A stretch of DNA of 64,000 nucleotides from CAZHTS01 sp964535315 (GCA_964535315.1 CAZHTS010000016.1:1-64000), one strand, 5' to 3'. Shown: positions 52,178-61,397, counted from the stretch's first letter. Notes: generated from the sequence alone by a model not told the origin. Program-made: numbers and translations.

Positions 52178-52399
52178 TTATTGGGGAGCGGGAGGGGGAT
52201 TGAGTTCCAGCATGGTCGCCAGAGTGGGATCTTCTTCCACACGGGATTGTAGGAAGGCGCTCAACGCCGCCAGGCTGGAAAACACCTGGCGCTGGTTGGT
52301 CTGGCAGTCTTCTAGCGTGGCAAAGGCCACCGGCTGGCCGGCATTTTCCATCTGCCACAGACGTAAGATATACGTTTGATAGTGAGCCTGGGACTTCAT
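52178..52399 (-). CDS. Small protein upstream of the giant gene
   Basis: 73 aa. YQTYILRLWQMENAG...VAFATLEDCQTNQRQVFSSLAALSAFLQ is the core; a form of this short pattern (Y-x-L-R-L-W, A-x-L-E-x-x-x-T, F-x-x-L-x-A-L-x-x-F-L) seems to me to recur in Chloroflexota, which is recollection and not a search. No known function. The -10 TATAAT ends six bases before the ATG, so the mRNA would be leaderless. The giant gene begins 11 bases after it, so the two form one transcript. Confidence 0.75.
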   Translation of the reverse strand: MKSQAHYQTYILRLWQMENAGQPVAFATLEDCQTNQRQVFSSLAALSAFLQSRVEEDPTLATMLELNPPPAPQ

Positions 52400-52405
52400 G
52401 TTCTT

Positions 52406-52440
52406 ATTATAAAAATCGAACGTGCCTGGAACGTGCCTGG
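52406..52440 (-). promoter_or_regulatory. SARP-type activated promoter with 11-bp direct repeats
   Basis: Two identical copies of AACGTGCCTGG occupy 52419-52429 and 52430-52440, an exact 11-bp period. On the minus strand they lie where a -35 should be, seven bases upstream of TATAAT (52406-52411). SARP activators are known to bind direct repeats with 11-bp spacing near the -35 and about 8 bp from the -10. Confidence 0.7.
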
Positions 52441-52470
52441 GCAGGAAATCGGAAAAGAACGTATAATTAT

Positions 52471-55400
52471 TTGATCAGCTCTTCATTTCCGCAACTAGAG
52501 GATTGGCCACTGTCCCGTTTATCGGTTTGCCTGCTCGGCAGTATGCAGGTCCACCTGATCATGGCTGGCGAGGGCCAGGCGTTATCTGGTCTGGATGTGG
52601 GCAAGGTGGGCGCTTTGTTCGCATACCTGGCGGGCGAAGCCGACCGGCCGCACACCCGGCAGGCCCTGGCCGAACTGTTGTGGCCCGAACGTTCGGACGC
52701 CGAGGCGTTGAGCAGCCTGCGCTTCGCCTTATCCAAACTGCACACTGCACTGCAAGACCGCCAGATGCCGCAGCCCTTCCTGTGGGTCAGCCGCAGCCAG
52801 GTGCAGTTAAATCCACAGGCGGACATCTGGGTAGACATTGCCGAATTCCAGCGCCAGGCCAGCAAGATTTGCGGCGGGGCGCCGGTGCAGGCCGCCGCCC
52901 TGCAGGCCACCCTGGCGCTTTACCGGGGAAACTTTCTCCAGGGTTTTGGCCTGGGAGACAGCCTGCCGTTTGAAAACTGGGCGTTGAATAAGCGCGACCA
53001 GCTTGAACGCCAGCGCATGCAATTGTTGGAGCGGCTGGCGCAGCGCCTGGAGGCAGAGGGCCAGTACCCGCAGGCCGAGGCTACCTACCGGTGCATCCTG
53101 GCTGAAAGGCCCTGGGATGAGGCTACCTACCGTTACCTGATGCGTCTGTTGGCGGCTACGGGACAGCCGGGGGCCGCCATCGCCCAATACGAAGCCTGCT
53201 GCCTGGCGCTGCGAGAGTTGGGGATCGCTCCAGGGGCCGAGACCAACCGGCTGCTGTATCAGATCAGGCAAAACATGCCAACGGGTGTTTTGACCTGCAC
53301 AGAACCGGAGCAAGATACCCCGGAAACGGCGTTCGTGGCCCGTGAGCGTGAGATGCAGCGATTGGGCGCCTTCCTGGAACGCTCTCTGACCGGCCAGACC
53401 CAGGTGGCTCTGATTGCTGGCGAGGCCGGCAGCGGTAAAACCGCCCTGCTCGGCCAGTTTGCCCGCCAGGCGCTGACCAGTCACCCCTCGCTGCTGGTGG
53501 TTGGCGGGCAAAGCGACGCCTATACCGGTTCTGGACAACCTTACCAGCCCTTTGTCGAATGTGTGCAGATGCTGGCCGGGGCGTGGGAAACACTGCCGTG
53601 GGCCGAACACCTGCCGGCTGAGGCGCGGGCGCGCCTGCAGGCCGCCCTGCCGCAGACCGCCCAGACGCTGGTCGAGTCCGCCCCGGCGTTGTTGGGGCGT
53701 TTTGTGAACCGGGCCGACTTGGGGCGCAGCGTGCGCGCCGCCGCCCCCGATCTGCGCCCTCGCCCCGCATGGCTCAAAACGTTGAGCGACTCCACCGCTC
53801 ATACCGTCCCGCGCCTGGAAGCCGGCCTGTTGTTTGAGCAGTTAACCCGTTTTTTGATCGAGATTTCTTACCGCCAGCCGCTGGTGCTGGTGCTGGACGA
53901 TCTGCACTGGATCGACCCCGGCAGCGCCGCGCTGGCGTTTCACCTGGTGCGCCACCTGTCCACCAGCCGGATTTTGATCCTGGCCGCTTACCGTCCGGTC
54001 GATCTGCACCACCTGGCGGCGAGCGGCGAACATTCATTGACCGGCCTGGTGAGCGAAATCCGGCGTTACGGCGGCTGGCGCGGCGGCAGCATGCGCCTGG
54101 ACCTGGATCAGGCCAACGAACAGGATTTTGTCGCGGCGCTGTTAGAACAGGACCCACAGCTACAACCCAACGCCCTGGACGAGGCCTTCCGCGCCACCCT
54201 GGCCCACCGCACGGGCGGCAACCCCCTGTTTACCGTCGAACTGCTGCGCAGCATGCAGGCGCGCGGCGACCTGGTGCGCTCGGACGACGGCGTCTGGGAA
54301 AGCCGCCCCGACCTGGACTGGGACCACCTGCCCGAGCGCGTCGAAGCCGCCATCACCGGGCGCATTTTTCCCTTGAACGCTTTGTGGCGAGACTGGCTGT
54401 CAACCGCCAGCGTGATGGGAGAAAGTTTCAGCGCCGAGGTGCTGGCAAAGGCACACGGGGTGCCAGAGCACGATCTGCTGCAGGCCCTGAACGGGCCGCT
54501 GGGCATGGGGCGGGGGGCGCTGCACCTGATCCAGGGCGAGGGGGTGCAGTGGGTGCAGGCAGAAGACCGGCGTCCCCGCTCATTATCGCATTACCGCTTT
54601 CGCCACATTCTGTTTCAGACTTACCTCTACCAGCAGTTGAACCCGGTGGAGCGCAGCCGGCGGCACAGCGCCGTTGCAACGGCGCTGGAAGCATTCTATG
54701 CCGGGCAGTTCCAGACGCTGGCGCGCCCCGCCGCCGAACTGGCGCGCCATTTTGAAGCCGGCGGCATGCCGGAAAAAGCAGCCCGTTATCACCTGCAGGC
54801 CGGGCAGCAGGCCGTTTATCTGGCGTCCGGCCAGGTGGCAGTGAACCACTACCGCCATGCCCTGGATTTGCTGAACGGTCTGCCCAACAGCCCGGAACTC
54901 AACCACCTGGAAATCAGCCTGTACCTGGCGTTGGGCGCCCCCTTCTTGCTGGCCGAAGGGTGGGGCGGGCCGGAACGGCAGCAGGCGATCGAAAAGGCGC
55001 TCGCCCGGATTGAAACGATGGATAGGGATGCCGCCTGGCCAGAACTCTTTCCGGCGCTGTACGCCCAGGCCGATTGGTTGACCAGTCAGGGGAAACATGC
55101 CCAGGCCATTCACATGGGCGAACAAATACTGATATTGACCGGGGAGCAACCCGGTTTGCCTCAGATCCTCGGCCACCGCATCCTGAGTTCAAACCATTTG
55201 TTTCAGGGGCAGTTTGCTGAAGCCCGCAGACGCCTGGAGCAGCTACTGGATATGTGCAACGCCGGCGGGCACCCCAAAACGTTGACGGTGGCGGGGGTAG
55301 ACATCGAATCAATCAGCAGGACTTCACTGGGTTTCGTTCTGACCCTGTGCGGTTCTCCCGCACAGGGTTGGGCGCAGGCGGTACGCGGGCTGGCGCGGGC

Positions 55401-56103
55401 GCGCAGTGTGAATCACCTGCCCACTTTGGGAAGTGCGCTCATTTTTGCCGGCGAATCGGCTGTCTTAAGCGGAGACTGGCCAACCCTACAAACCCTGGCA
55501 GGCGAATTGTTGGAATGCGGGCAGGCCAGAGAACAGCTTTTCTTTCGGGCGCACGGCCTGGGGAACCGGGGCTATGCCCGGGTGTTACAGGCGCAGACGG
55601 CAGGGGAGTACGCGGTACAGCAACTGGCGCTGACCGGGCTGGATGAAATCCGGCAGGGGTGGCGCCTGTGGAAGACCACCGGTACGCGTACGGGGCGCGG
55701 GCAATGGATCGTACGCCTGGCGCACGCCTGCCTGCTGGCCGGGAAAATCGACGAAGGATTAGAGTTCACCACCAACGCCCTGCGCAGCGATAAAACCGGC
55801 GATATCGCCGTCGGCCTGGCGCAAATCTACCAGCTACAGGGCGAGCTTCTATTAAAGTCAACTACCCCGCAGCGCAGCGCCGCCGAGGTCTGTTTTGGCC
55901 GGGCGCTTGAAATTGCCCGCCAACAGGGAGCGCTCCTGATCGAACTGCGCGTCGCCCTCTGCCTGGCGCGTTTGTGGCAAAGCGAACACCCCGGCGAGGC
56001 CCGGGCGCTGCTGTGCGGCGTCACCTCCGGGTTTAGCGAAGGCCTGGAAACGCCGGACGGGTTGGAAGCGCAAACGCTGCTCAAACAACTGGGGCGAGTT
56101 TAA
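52471..56103 (+). CDS. SARP-type BTAD-AAA-TPR transcriptional regulator
   Basis: 1210 aa. The N-terminus (about 14-105) is an OmpR-like winged helix opening LSVCLLGS and followed by the RQALAELLWPERSDAEALSSLRFALSKL segment of SARPs; the BTAD domain (about 110-260) follows. An AAA/STAND ATPase has Walker A LIAGEAGSGKTALLG and Walker B LVLVLDDLHWIDPGS; the C-terminal half is TPR-like helices. The start at TTG is uncertain because the best TATAAT (52462) lies only three bases before it. It is divergent from the small protein and giant gene and is the likely activator of their promoter. Confidence 0.85.
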   Translation: MISSSFPQLEDWPLSRLSVCLLGSMQVHLIMAGEGQALSGLDVGKVGALFAYLAGEADRPHTRQALAELLWPERSDAEALSSLRFALSKLHTALQDRQMPQPFLWVSRSQVQLNPQADIWVDIAEFQRQASKICGGAPVQAAALQATLALYRGNFLQGFGLGDSLPFENWALNKRDQLERQRMQLLERLAQRLEAEGQYPQAEATYRCILAERPWDEATYRYLMRLLAATGQPGAAIAQYEACCLALRELGIAPGAETNRLLYQIRQNMPTGVLTCTEPEQDTPETAFVAREREMQRLGAFLERSLTGQTQVALIAGEAGSGKTALLGQFARQALTSHPSLLVVGGQSDAYTGSGQPYQPFVECVQMLAGAWETLPWAEHLPAEARARLQAALPQTAQTLVESAPALLGRFVNRADLGRSVRAAAPDLRPRPAWLKTLSDSTAHTVPRLEAGLLFEQLTRFLIEISYRQPLVLVLDDLHWIDPGSAALAFHLVRHLSTSRILILAAYRPVDLHHLAASGEHSLTGLVSEIRRYGGWRGGSMRLDLDQANEQDFVAALLEQDPQLQPNALDEAFRATLAHRTGGNPLFTVELLRSMQARGDLVRSDDGVWESRPDLDWDHLPERVEAAITGRIFPLNALWRDWLSTASVMGESFSAEVLAKAHGVPEHDLLQALNGPLGMGRGALHLIQGEGVQWVQAEDRRPRSLSHYRFRHILFQTYLYQQLNPVERSRRHSAVATALEAFYAGQFQTLARPAAELARHFEAGGMPEKAARYHLQAGQQAVYLASGQVAVNHYRHALDLLNGLPNSPELNHLEISLYLALGAPFLLAEGWGGPERQQAIEKALARIETMDRDAAWPELFPALYAQADWLTSQGKHAQAIHMGEQILILTGEQPGLPQILGHRILSSNHLFQGQFAEARRRLEQLLDMCNAGGHPKTLTVAGVDIESISRTSLGFVLTLCGSPAQGWAQAVRGLARARSVNHLPTLGSALIFAGESAVLSGDWPTLQTLAGELLECGQAREQLFFRAHGLGNRGYARVLQAQTAGEYAVQQLALTGLDEIRQGWRLWKTTGTRTGRGQWIVRLAHACLLAGKIDEGLEFTTNALRSDKTGDIAVGLAQIYQLQGELLLKSTTPQRSAAEVCFGRALEIARQQGALLIELRVALCLARLWQSEHPGEARALLCGVTSGFSEGLETPDGLEAQTLLKQLGRV

Positions 56104-56115
56104 AAAACTCGCCCC
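56091..56115. terminator. Hairpin overlapping the SARP regulator stop codon
   Basis: GGGGCGAGTTT and AAACTCGCCCC pair perfectly around AAA; the TAA stop lies in the hairpin. Convergent with the protease gene; only a short T run follows. Confidence 0.7.
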
Positions 56116-56151
56116 GGCTTTCTTGCAAAGCGCCTTCAAAACAGACGCTGG

Positions 56152-58668
56152 CTATTTGATGCGAATCTTCGCAATAGACTGCGTCTGATTCCCTTCCAGA
56201 TCCGAGGCGACAAACCCGATCAGATAGTCGCCCGCCGCGGCGTATAACTCCTTCCAGACCAGCGGCTGAGCGCTAAAGGTCAACGTCTCGCCGTTCTCGG
56301 TCACCCGCCGGTAGCCGCCGTCGCCGTCCGGTTCCAGCCAGGTCTGGATCAGCGTAAACTGGTCGCCCGACTGCGGCATGAGTTCATGCATGGCGCCGGT
56401 CGGCTTCATGCCGGTAAAGCCGAATATGCGCGTCAGCTTCCCGTCGCTGAAGTACATCCGGGCATAACGCTTCTCGCCCGAAGCAGCTTCGGTGTAAATG
56501 CCATCCACGGTGTATACCGCTTCGGCGGTCGATGCGCCGTACCGTTCAGGGGTGAACAGGGCCACCACCTGGCGGCTGCCGTCGTCGATGGCAAAGACGG
56601 AGGGCGTCCAGGTATATTTCAGTTTGAAACTCTTGCCGTCGCTCCAGACCGGGTAATACAGGTCGCCAATCTGGCGCGTCTCGGGGCTCTCCAGGTAGTC
56701 CTGATCGGCGATCAGGATCGACTTGCCGTTCGGGTCGTAATAGCCCACGAACAGATAGACATACCCGATGTTGTTGCCCTTGAGTGTGGCCTCCATACTC
56801 ACCGGCTGGTCGTAATCGACCGTGGTCGCCGACAGTTTGACGCGTGAGATGGTAATCTGTCCCTCGCCGGGAGCAACCATCCGCGCGTCAGCCGCGGGGA
56901 TAACGGCCTGGTTTGCATCCAGTTTGAAGGGGGTGTGGGTGTAATGGAAGGCCAGGAAATCGTCCCACAACGAATCGGCGGCAAAGCGGTCGACGATGCC
57001 GGTATACGTGCCCGCCCCGGAGGTCTCCTCGCCATACAGGTTCCTGTTGGGGAAATAAATCGAAACGCCCGTTGCTCCGGGTTTCTCGGAGCCGTGTTTC
57101 TCCGCCACCACGGTGCGTTGGATCTGTTCCAGCACCTCCCCGGCGGCAGAACGCACCGCAGCGGACGAGCTTTCTTTTTGCAGCAGGCCGGCAAAGCTGC
57201 CCAGGTCAATGTAAGAGGGCTGCACGTTGTCACCAAAGATGCTGCTGAACGATTGGGCGTACTTGCGGGCGCGCGCCACCCCCTTCTGGTCTTCCTTCTG
57301 TAAGGCAAAAGCCAGGCGGTTGACGCTGTCCATCAGCCCGGGCAGGGCGTCCATGTCGGCCGCGTTCAACGTGATCGACTTGCTGATTTGGCGCGAAATC
57401 TGAGCCGGTTTGACGTTGGCCGGGTTGCCCATCGCCCCGCCCAGCGGCGAGTCCTGGCGCAGAAAATCGAGGCGCGCCTGTTCGTCCACGATGCGCTCGT
57501 CTTTATCGATATATGTAGCCACGATCTGCCGGCCGAGTTCGGCCCCGTCTATCCCCGGGTTGTCAATCAGCGCCTGAAGGAAGCCGGCGTAGGCCCAACC
57601 CAGGGCCGGCTCGGTCTCCTGCGAACTGACCACATACCGGGCGTGCGGCGCCAGGGCGCTGTACACTTCCAGATGAGACATCAGGCAGGCGTCCAGGCCG
57701 ACCAGTTCGAAACGGTCGATGCCGGTTTGCTGGCGAATTTTTGCCAGGGCCTGATCGATCTCGCCGGTATACATCATGTTGTCTTCCATGGCGTCGGCAA
57801 AGGGGGTATCCACCTCGCGCCGCTCCGATGGCTTGGGGTCGGTCAGGCCGCCCGGCCAGCCCATGCCATGATCCGAAAGGATTAACACGTACTTATCGGC
57901 CGGGTAGGTCTGGATCGCCCAGGTGGCAAAGTCGACCAGCGTCGCCGGGTCGGCCATGCTCAACTCTCCCAGGTCGGCTACCATTTCTGAATTGAGCCGG
58001 AACAAATCGGCGTCCTGGGTCAGGCGGTAGCGCCGGGTACTCCTCCAATCGCCGTCGCCGCGATAGGCGCCGGCATAGCGATCCATCTGGGCCACAATGT
58101 TAATCTGATCCGTGGAGCCGACGCGCTCGGCCTCGTTGAGATCCATGAGCATGTCTCGCTCCAGGACGGGATCGTCGGCGTCCTCGTAGAGCAGGACCGT
58201 CCAGGTCTGTGGCGAGCGCGGGCCGCTGGCCGTGGGGCGCGGTTTGGTGGGCGCCCGGGTCGCGGCAGCCGGCGCCCCGGCCGGGGGAACCTGCTCTTCT
58301 GTGGCAACCTGGCCTTGCGAAGAGGTCGTCTCATCGCCCGTGCTGCCTTCATCGCCGCCGGAAAACAGGCTGAAAAGCAGATACACTGCCACCAGCAAGA
58401 CGATCACCCCCGTCGATAAACAGCCCTTGCCGCCGGGCAGCCCGCCGCCGCCCGACGAAGGCCGGCCACCGCCTCCGCCTCCGCCACCCGACGAAGATGG
58501 CCTGCCGGACATATCGGCGCGCCCCGAGGGGCCTTCCCCCGATCCACGCCGGCGGCGCTGCGCCTCCACCGTCTCGGAGTCATCCGCCGCAAGAACGCGG
58601 TTCCTGAACCATCCCGGCACGACCGGGGTCAATGGAGCCCTAAAAATACGGCGAGAATAGATCGTCAT
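56152..58668 (-). CDS. Membrane-anchored clostripain-family (C11) cysteine protease
   Basis: 838 aa. A cytoplasmic-type N-terminus with a Gly/Ser-rich stretch is followed by a single membrane helix (about 87-103) and a Pro/Thr linker. The C11 peptidase domain starts at TWTVLLYEDADDP and has the catalytic His267 (LSDHGMGW) and Cys328 (GLDACLMSHLEV). The remaining about 300 residues are beta-rich with no named domain. The protease is probably extracellular facing and, as in clostripains, Arg-specific, though this is not shown. The start ATG follows GGAGG. Confidence 0.88.
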   Translation of the reverse strand: MTIYSRRIFRAPLTPVVPGWFRNRVLAADDSETVEAQRRRRGSGEGPSGRADMSGRPSSSGGGGGGGGRPSSGGGGLPGGKGCLSTGVIVLLVAVYLLFSLFSGGDEGSTGDETTSSQGQVATEEQVPPAGAPAAATRAPTKPRPTASGPRSPQTWTVLLYEDADDPVLERDMLMDLNEAERVGSTDQINIVAQMDRYAGAYRGDGDWRSTRRYRLTQDADLFRLNSEMVADLGELSMADPATLVDFATWAIQTYPADKYVLILSDHGMGWPGGLTDPKPSERREVDTPFADAMEDNMMYTGEIDQALAKIRQQTGIDRFELVGLDACLMSHLEVYSALAPHARYVVSSQETEPALGWAYAGFLQALIDNPGIDGAELGRQIVATYIDKDERIVDEQARLDFLRQDSPLGGAMGNPANVKPAQISRQISKSITLNAADMDALPGLMDSVNRLAFALQKEDQKGVARARKYAQSFSSIFGDNVQPSYIDLGSFAGLLQKESSSAAVRSAAGEVLEQIQRTVVAEKHGSEKPGATGVSIYFPNRNLYGEETSGAGTYTGIVDRFAADSLWDDFLAFHYTHTPFKLDANQAVIPAADARMVAPGEGQITISRVKLSATTVDYDQPVSMEATLKGNNIGYVYLFVGYYDPNGKSILIADQDYLESPETRQIGDLYYPVWSDGKSFKLKYTWTPSVFAIDDGSRQVVALFTPERYGASTAEAVYTVDGIYTEAASGEKRYARMYFSDGKLTRIFGFTGMKPTGAMHELMPQSGDQFTLIQTWLEPDGDGGYRRVTENGETLTFSAQPLVWKELYAAAGDYLIGFVASDLEGNQTQSIAKIRIK

Positions 58669-58756
58669 GATGCCTCCGATTTCTTTTATCTACCAGGATA
58701 AACGCTTACATGCTGAATTATAGCCGTTTCATCCAGGGCAACAAGACGTTTCTTCG

Positions 58757-59305
58757 TTATCGGTAATACAGCATATTGATCAGAACGGCAGGCTCGTCGC
58801 CCTCGTTGTCAAAGGCATGCGCCAGTTCGCCCTTGAAGCGCACCGCATCCCCCGCCTCCAGGTGCAGGCTTTCATCGCCCAGCGTCAGGTGCACCGCCCC
58901 GCTCACGAGCAAAACAACCTCGTCCACACCGTTCCTGTGCCCGCTGTTGGACAGGCGCGCCCGAGGGGCTAGCTCCAGGTTCAGGATCTCGGTTTTATGC
59001 GCTTCATGGTAGGGGAAGACGCTGGAGATTTGATAACCCTCCGTCTGGTCGATCATCGTCTGCTGCGAACGCCTGACCACGGTAAACGCCAGGTCGTCCC
59101 CGGTCATCAGGCGCGTCAGCGGGGTCTTCAATCCCTCGGCAATCTTCCATAATACCAGGATGGTGGGGTTGGTTGCGCCTCTTTCTATTTCACTCAACAT
59201 ACTCTTGCTGACCCCCGAGATTTCCGCCAGGTCATCCAGGGTCAGACCCTTTTCTTTCCGGATACGTTTCAGGTTTTGGGCAATCCAGGTGTTGATATTT
59301 TCCAC
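58757..59305 (-). CDS. XRE-cupin transcriptional regulator
   Basis: 182 aa. The N-terminal Cro/CI helix-turn-helix (about 8-62; LTLDDLAEISGVSKSMLSEIERG) is joined to a cupin barrel with HRNGVDEVVLLVSGAVHLTL and GDAVRFKGELAHAFDN. Such regulators often bind small ligands and control adjacent biosynthetic or catabolic genes. It is divergent from the cupin/PhzF pair with a shared palindrome in between, so autoregulation and control of that pair is likely. Confidence 0.9.
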   Translation of the reverse strand: MENINTWIAQNLKRIRKEKGLTLDDLAEISGVSKSMLSEIERGATNPTILVLWKIAEGLKTPLTRLMTGDDLAFTVVRRSQQTMIDQTEGYQISSVFPYHEAHKTEILNLELAPRARLSNSGHRNGVDEVVLLVSGAVHLTLGDESLHLEAGDAVRFKGELAHAFDNEGDEPAVLINMLYYR

Positions 59306-59326
59306 TGTGCGGGTCTCCTTCCGTCA

Positions 59327-59368
59327 AGTATATATCATATTGAAATTAATTCCAATATAGTATATAAT
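59327..59368. promoter_or_regulatory. Overlapping divergent promoters with shared operator
   Basis: Plus strand: TTGAAA (59340-59345), 17 bases, TATAAT (59363-59368). Minus strand: TTGGAA (59350-59355), 17 bases, TATACT (59327-59332). A near-perfect 22-bp palindrome (59337-59358, arms ATATTG/CAATAT, one mismatched pair) covers both -35 boxes and is the likely XRE-cupin operator. Confidence 0.75.
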
Positions 59369-59416
59369 TCGATATACAGGAAAAAAATATTATATAGCGA
59401 ACAAAGGAGATCGATC

Positions 59417-59806
59417 ATGGAAATACGTAACCTGGGGCAGTTGCTCGGGCAGTTGGTTAAGGATGAGAAGTCGGACATTCAGATGCTGCGCCTGAGCGAT
59501 GACGTCTTATCCTTGTTCGTCGCCCGGCTGTCGGCCGGTAAGAAGCTGCCGGCGCACTATCACCGCCAGGGCAGTGAAATCTACCAGATTCTGGCGGGCG
59601 ACGGCTGTTTTGAGTTGGGTGCACTGAGTGAGCAGGGCGTGAATTGGGAAACGCGCGTAGACGTCGGCGCCGGTGATATTTTCGAGGTACCCGCCGGGAA
59701 GGTGCACCGCTTATCCGGCGGCAGCCAGGATCTACAACTGGTCTTTTTCACGCCGTCCACCCATCTGGGCGACGACCGCATATTCATCGAAGGAAAAGTC
59801 CAATGA
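59417..59806 (+). CDS. Cupin-domain protein
   Basis: 129 aa. The cupin motif one is HYHRQGSEIYQILAGDG and motif two VPAGKVHRLSGG, giving the metal ligands His, His, Glu, His. The start ATG follows AAAGGAGA. It ends overlapping the PhzF start by four bases (ATGA). It likely binds or processes a small metabolite with the PhzF partner; the substrate is unknown. Confidence 0.85.
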   Translation: MEIRNLGQLLGQLVKDEKSDIQMLRLSDDVLSLFVARLSAGKKLPAHYHRQGSEIYQILAGDGCFELGALSEQGVNWETRVDVGAGDIFEVPAGKVHRLSGGSQDLQLVFFTPSTHLGDDRIFIEGKVQ

Positions 59807-60690
59807 AAACGCTCAGCTTCAAGAAAATCGACGCCTTTACCGGCGGCGCGTCGGCGGGGAACCCGGCCGGGTACATCTTCATGCAGCCGGACGAGCTGCT
59901 GGACGAAGCCGAGATGCAGCGCATCGCCGCCGAGTTGAAAGGGTTCGTCAACGAGGTGGGCTACGTATACCAGGAGGCAGGTCAGTATGTGCTGCGCTTC
60001 TTCTCTTCGGAATGCGAGGTGGCCTTCTGTGGTCACGCCACCATCGCCATCCTTTACGATCTGCTGTGCAGCAACCCACAAAGCCTGGATACCCCCCAGG
60101 TATCGATCCGCGTCAGCGCCGGGGAACTGCCGGTGTACAATTTTATCCGGGAACAAAACGCGGTTTATATCACCGCCCCTGCCCCGCGCTTCCTGGGCTG
60201 CACGCTCGCGCGCCAGCAGGTGGCGGCGGCGCTGGAGATGCCCGTTCACGGGATAGACGAACGCCTGCCGCTGCGGATCATCGACGGCGGGCTGCGCACG
60301 CTGATTGTGCCCCTTGTTGCCCTGGAAACCTGCCTGACCCTGCACCCCGACCCGGAAAAACTGCGCCTGTTCTGCCTCGAAAACGACATCGACATCGTGC
60401 ACGTCTGGGCCGCCGCGGCCCTCACCGCCGGCAGCCAGTACCATACCCGGGTCTTTGCGCCCAAATACGGCTACCTGGAAGACCCCGCCACCGGTTCGGG
60501 CAACGCCGCCTTCGGCTATTATTTGATCGACGAAAAACTGTGGCGCAGCGATCTGACGATAGAACAGGGCCCGGGGGGCAAATCGCCCAACTTTGTCAAA
60601 TTAAAACGGCTGGAAACCGGGGCAGGGGCACGCATCCTCTTTGGCGGCTGCGCCACCACCCGCATCGCCGGCCAGTACCATCTGGTTTAA
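59803..60690 (+). CDS. PhzF-family isomerase
   Basis: 295 aa. The opening IDAFTGGASAGNPAG, the catalytic-type Glu in GFVNEVGYV, the CGHATIA motif and the C-terminal DPATGSGNAA block are characteristic of PhzF/YddE diaminopimelate-epimerase-like proteins. PhzF of phenazine synthesis isomerises trans-2,3-dihydro-3-hydroxyanthranilate; most relatives, including this one, have no known substrate. It is coupled to the cupin gene. A broken relative lies at 15913. Confidence 0.9.
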   Translation: MKTLSFKKIDAFTGGASAGNPAGYIFMQPDELLDEAEMQRIAAELKGFVNEVGYVYQEAGQYVLRFFSSECEVAFCGHATIAILYDLLCSNPQSLDTPQVSIRVSAGELPVYNFIREQNAVYITAPAPRFLGCTLARQQVAAALEMPVHGIDERLPLRIIDGGLRTLIVPLVALETCLTLHPDPEKLRLFCLENDIDIVHVWAAAALTAGSQYHTRVFAPKYGYLEDPATGSGNAAFGYYLIDEKLWRSDLTIEQGPGGKSPNFVKLKRLETGAGARILFGGCATTRIAGQYHLV

Positions 60691-60734
60691 ACGGGTCGGC
60701 AAATTTTGTGCTACACTGAGTGTGAGAAACTGCA

Positions 60735-61397
60735 ATGACCATTCAGAGTAGTCTCCAAATTGGCAACATCATCCGGAACGCCGTTGCGTTCAATATCAAG
60801 AATTGGCCTGGTGGCGAGATGAATCCAGATTCGCTGACCCAATCCGTTCAAGATCTGTTTGCGCTCCTGGAGCAACAGAAGATCTGTTATGTGCTGGTCG
60901 GGGGGATTGCCCTGCTATACTATATCGAAGGCCGCAACACCCAGGATCTGGATCTGTTGATGGCGTTCTCCTCACTGGAAAAAATCCCCGAACTTGTTAT
61001 CCTTCACCAGGATCGATATTTTGTCCGTGCAAAATATGGCGAATTACAAATTGATATCTTGCTGACGCAAAACCCCCTATTCAATGAGGTGTATCAGCAT
61101 TATGCAGGTGTACAGCGCTTTCTGGATCGCTCAATCTCACTGGCAAGTGTAGAGGGTCTGATCCTGTTAAAACTTTATGCGTTGCCGTCTCTGTACCGGC
61201 AAGGAAACTTTGCCCGAGTCGGGCTATATGAAAACGATATTGCGACCCTGATGCATGCATATCATCCCGATATGGGGGCGTTATTGCAGAAACTCTCCGC
61301 CTACATCGACGACAGCGATGCAAGGGAAATTCAGGGTATCGTCACCGATCTTCAAAATCGTATCCAGCGTTTTACCAGTACCAGCAGCCAGGCGTAA
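60735..61397 (+). CDS. AbiEii-like nucleotidyltransferase-fold protein
   Basis: 220 aa (192 if the ATG at 60819 is used). The core YVLVGGIALLYYIEGRNTQDLDLLM matches the minimal nucleotidyltransferase pattern seen in AbiEii/DUF6036-type proteins: GG-A-x-x-x-x-x-x-x-x-R-x-T-x-D-(L/I)-D. The third acidic residue is likely in LQIDILL. Some relatives are toxins of type IV toxin-antitoxin pairs, but no antitoxin gene (AbiEi-like) is adjacent, so the role is open. Confidence 0.7.
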   Translation: MTIQSSLQIGNIIRNAVAFNIKNWPGGEMNPDSLTQSVQDLFALLEQQKICYVLVGGIALLYYIEGRNTQDLDLLMAFSSLEKIPELVILHQDRYFVRAKYGELQIDILLTQNPLFNEVYQHYAGVQRFLDRSISLASVEGLILLKLYALPSLYRQGNFARVGLYENDIATLMHAYHPDMGALLQKLSAYIDDSDAREIQGIVTDLQNRIQRFTSTSSQA

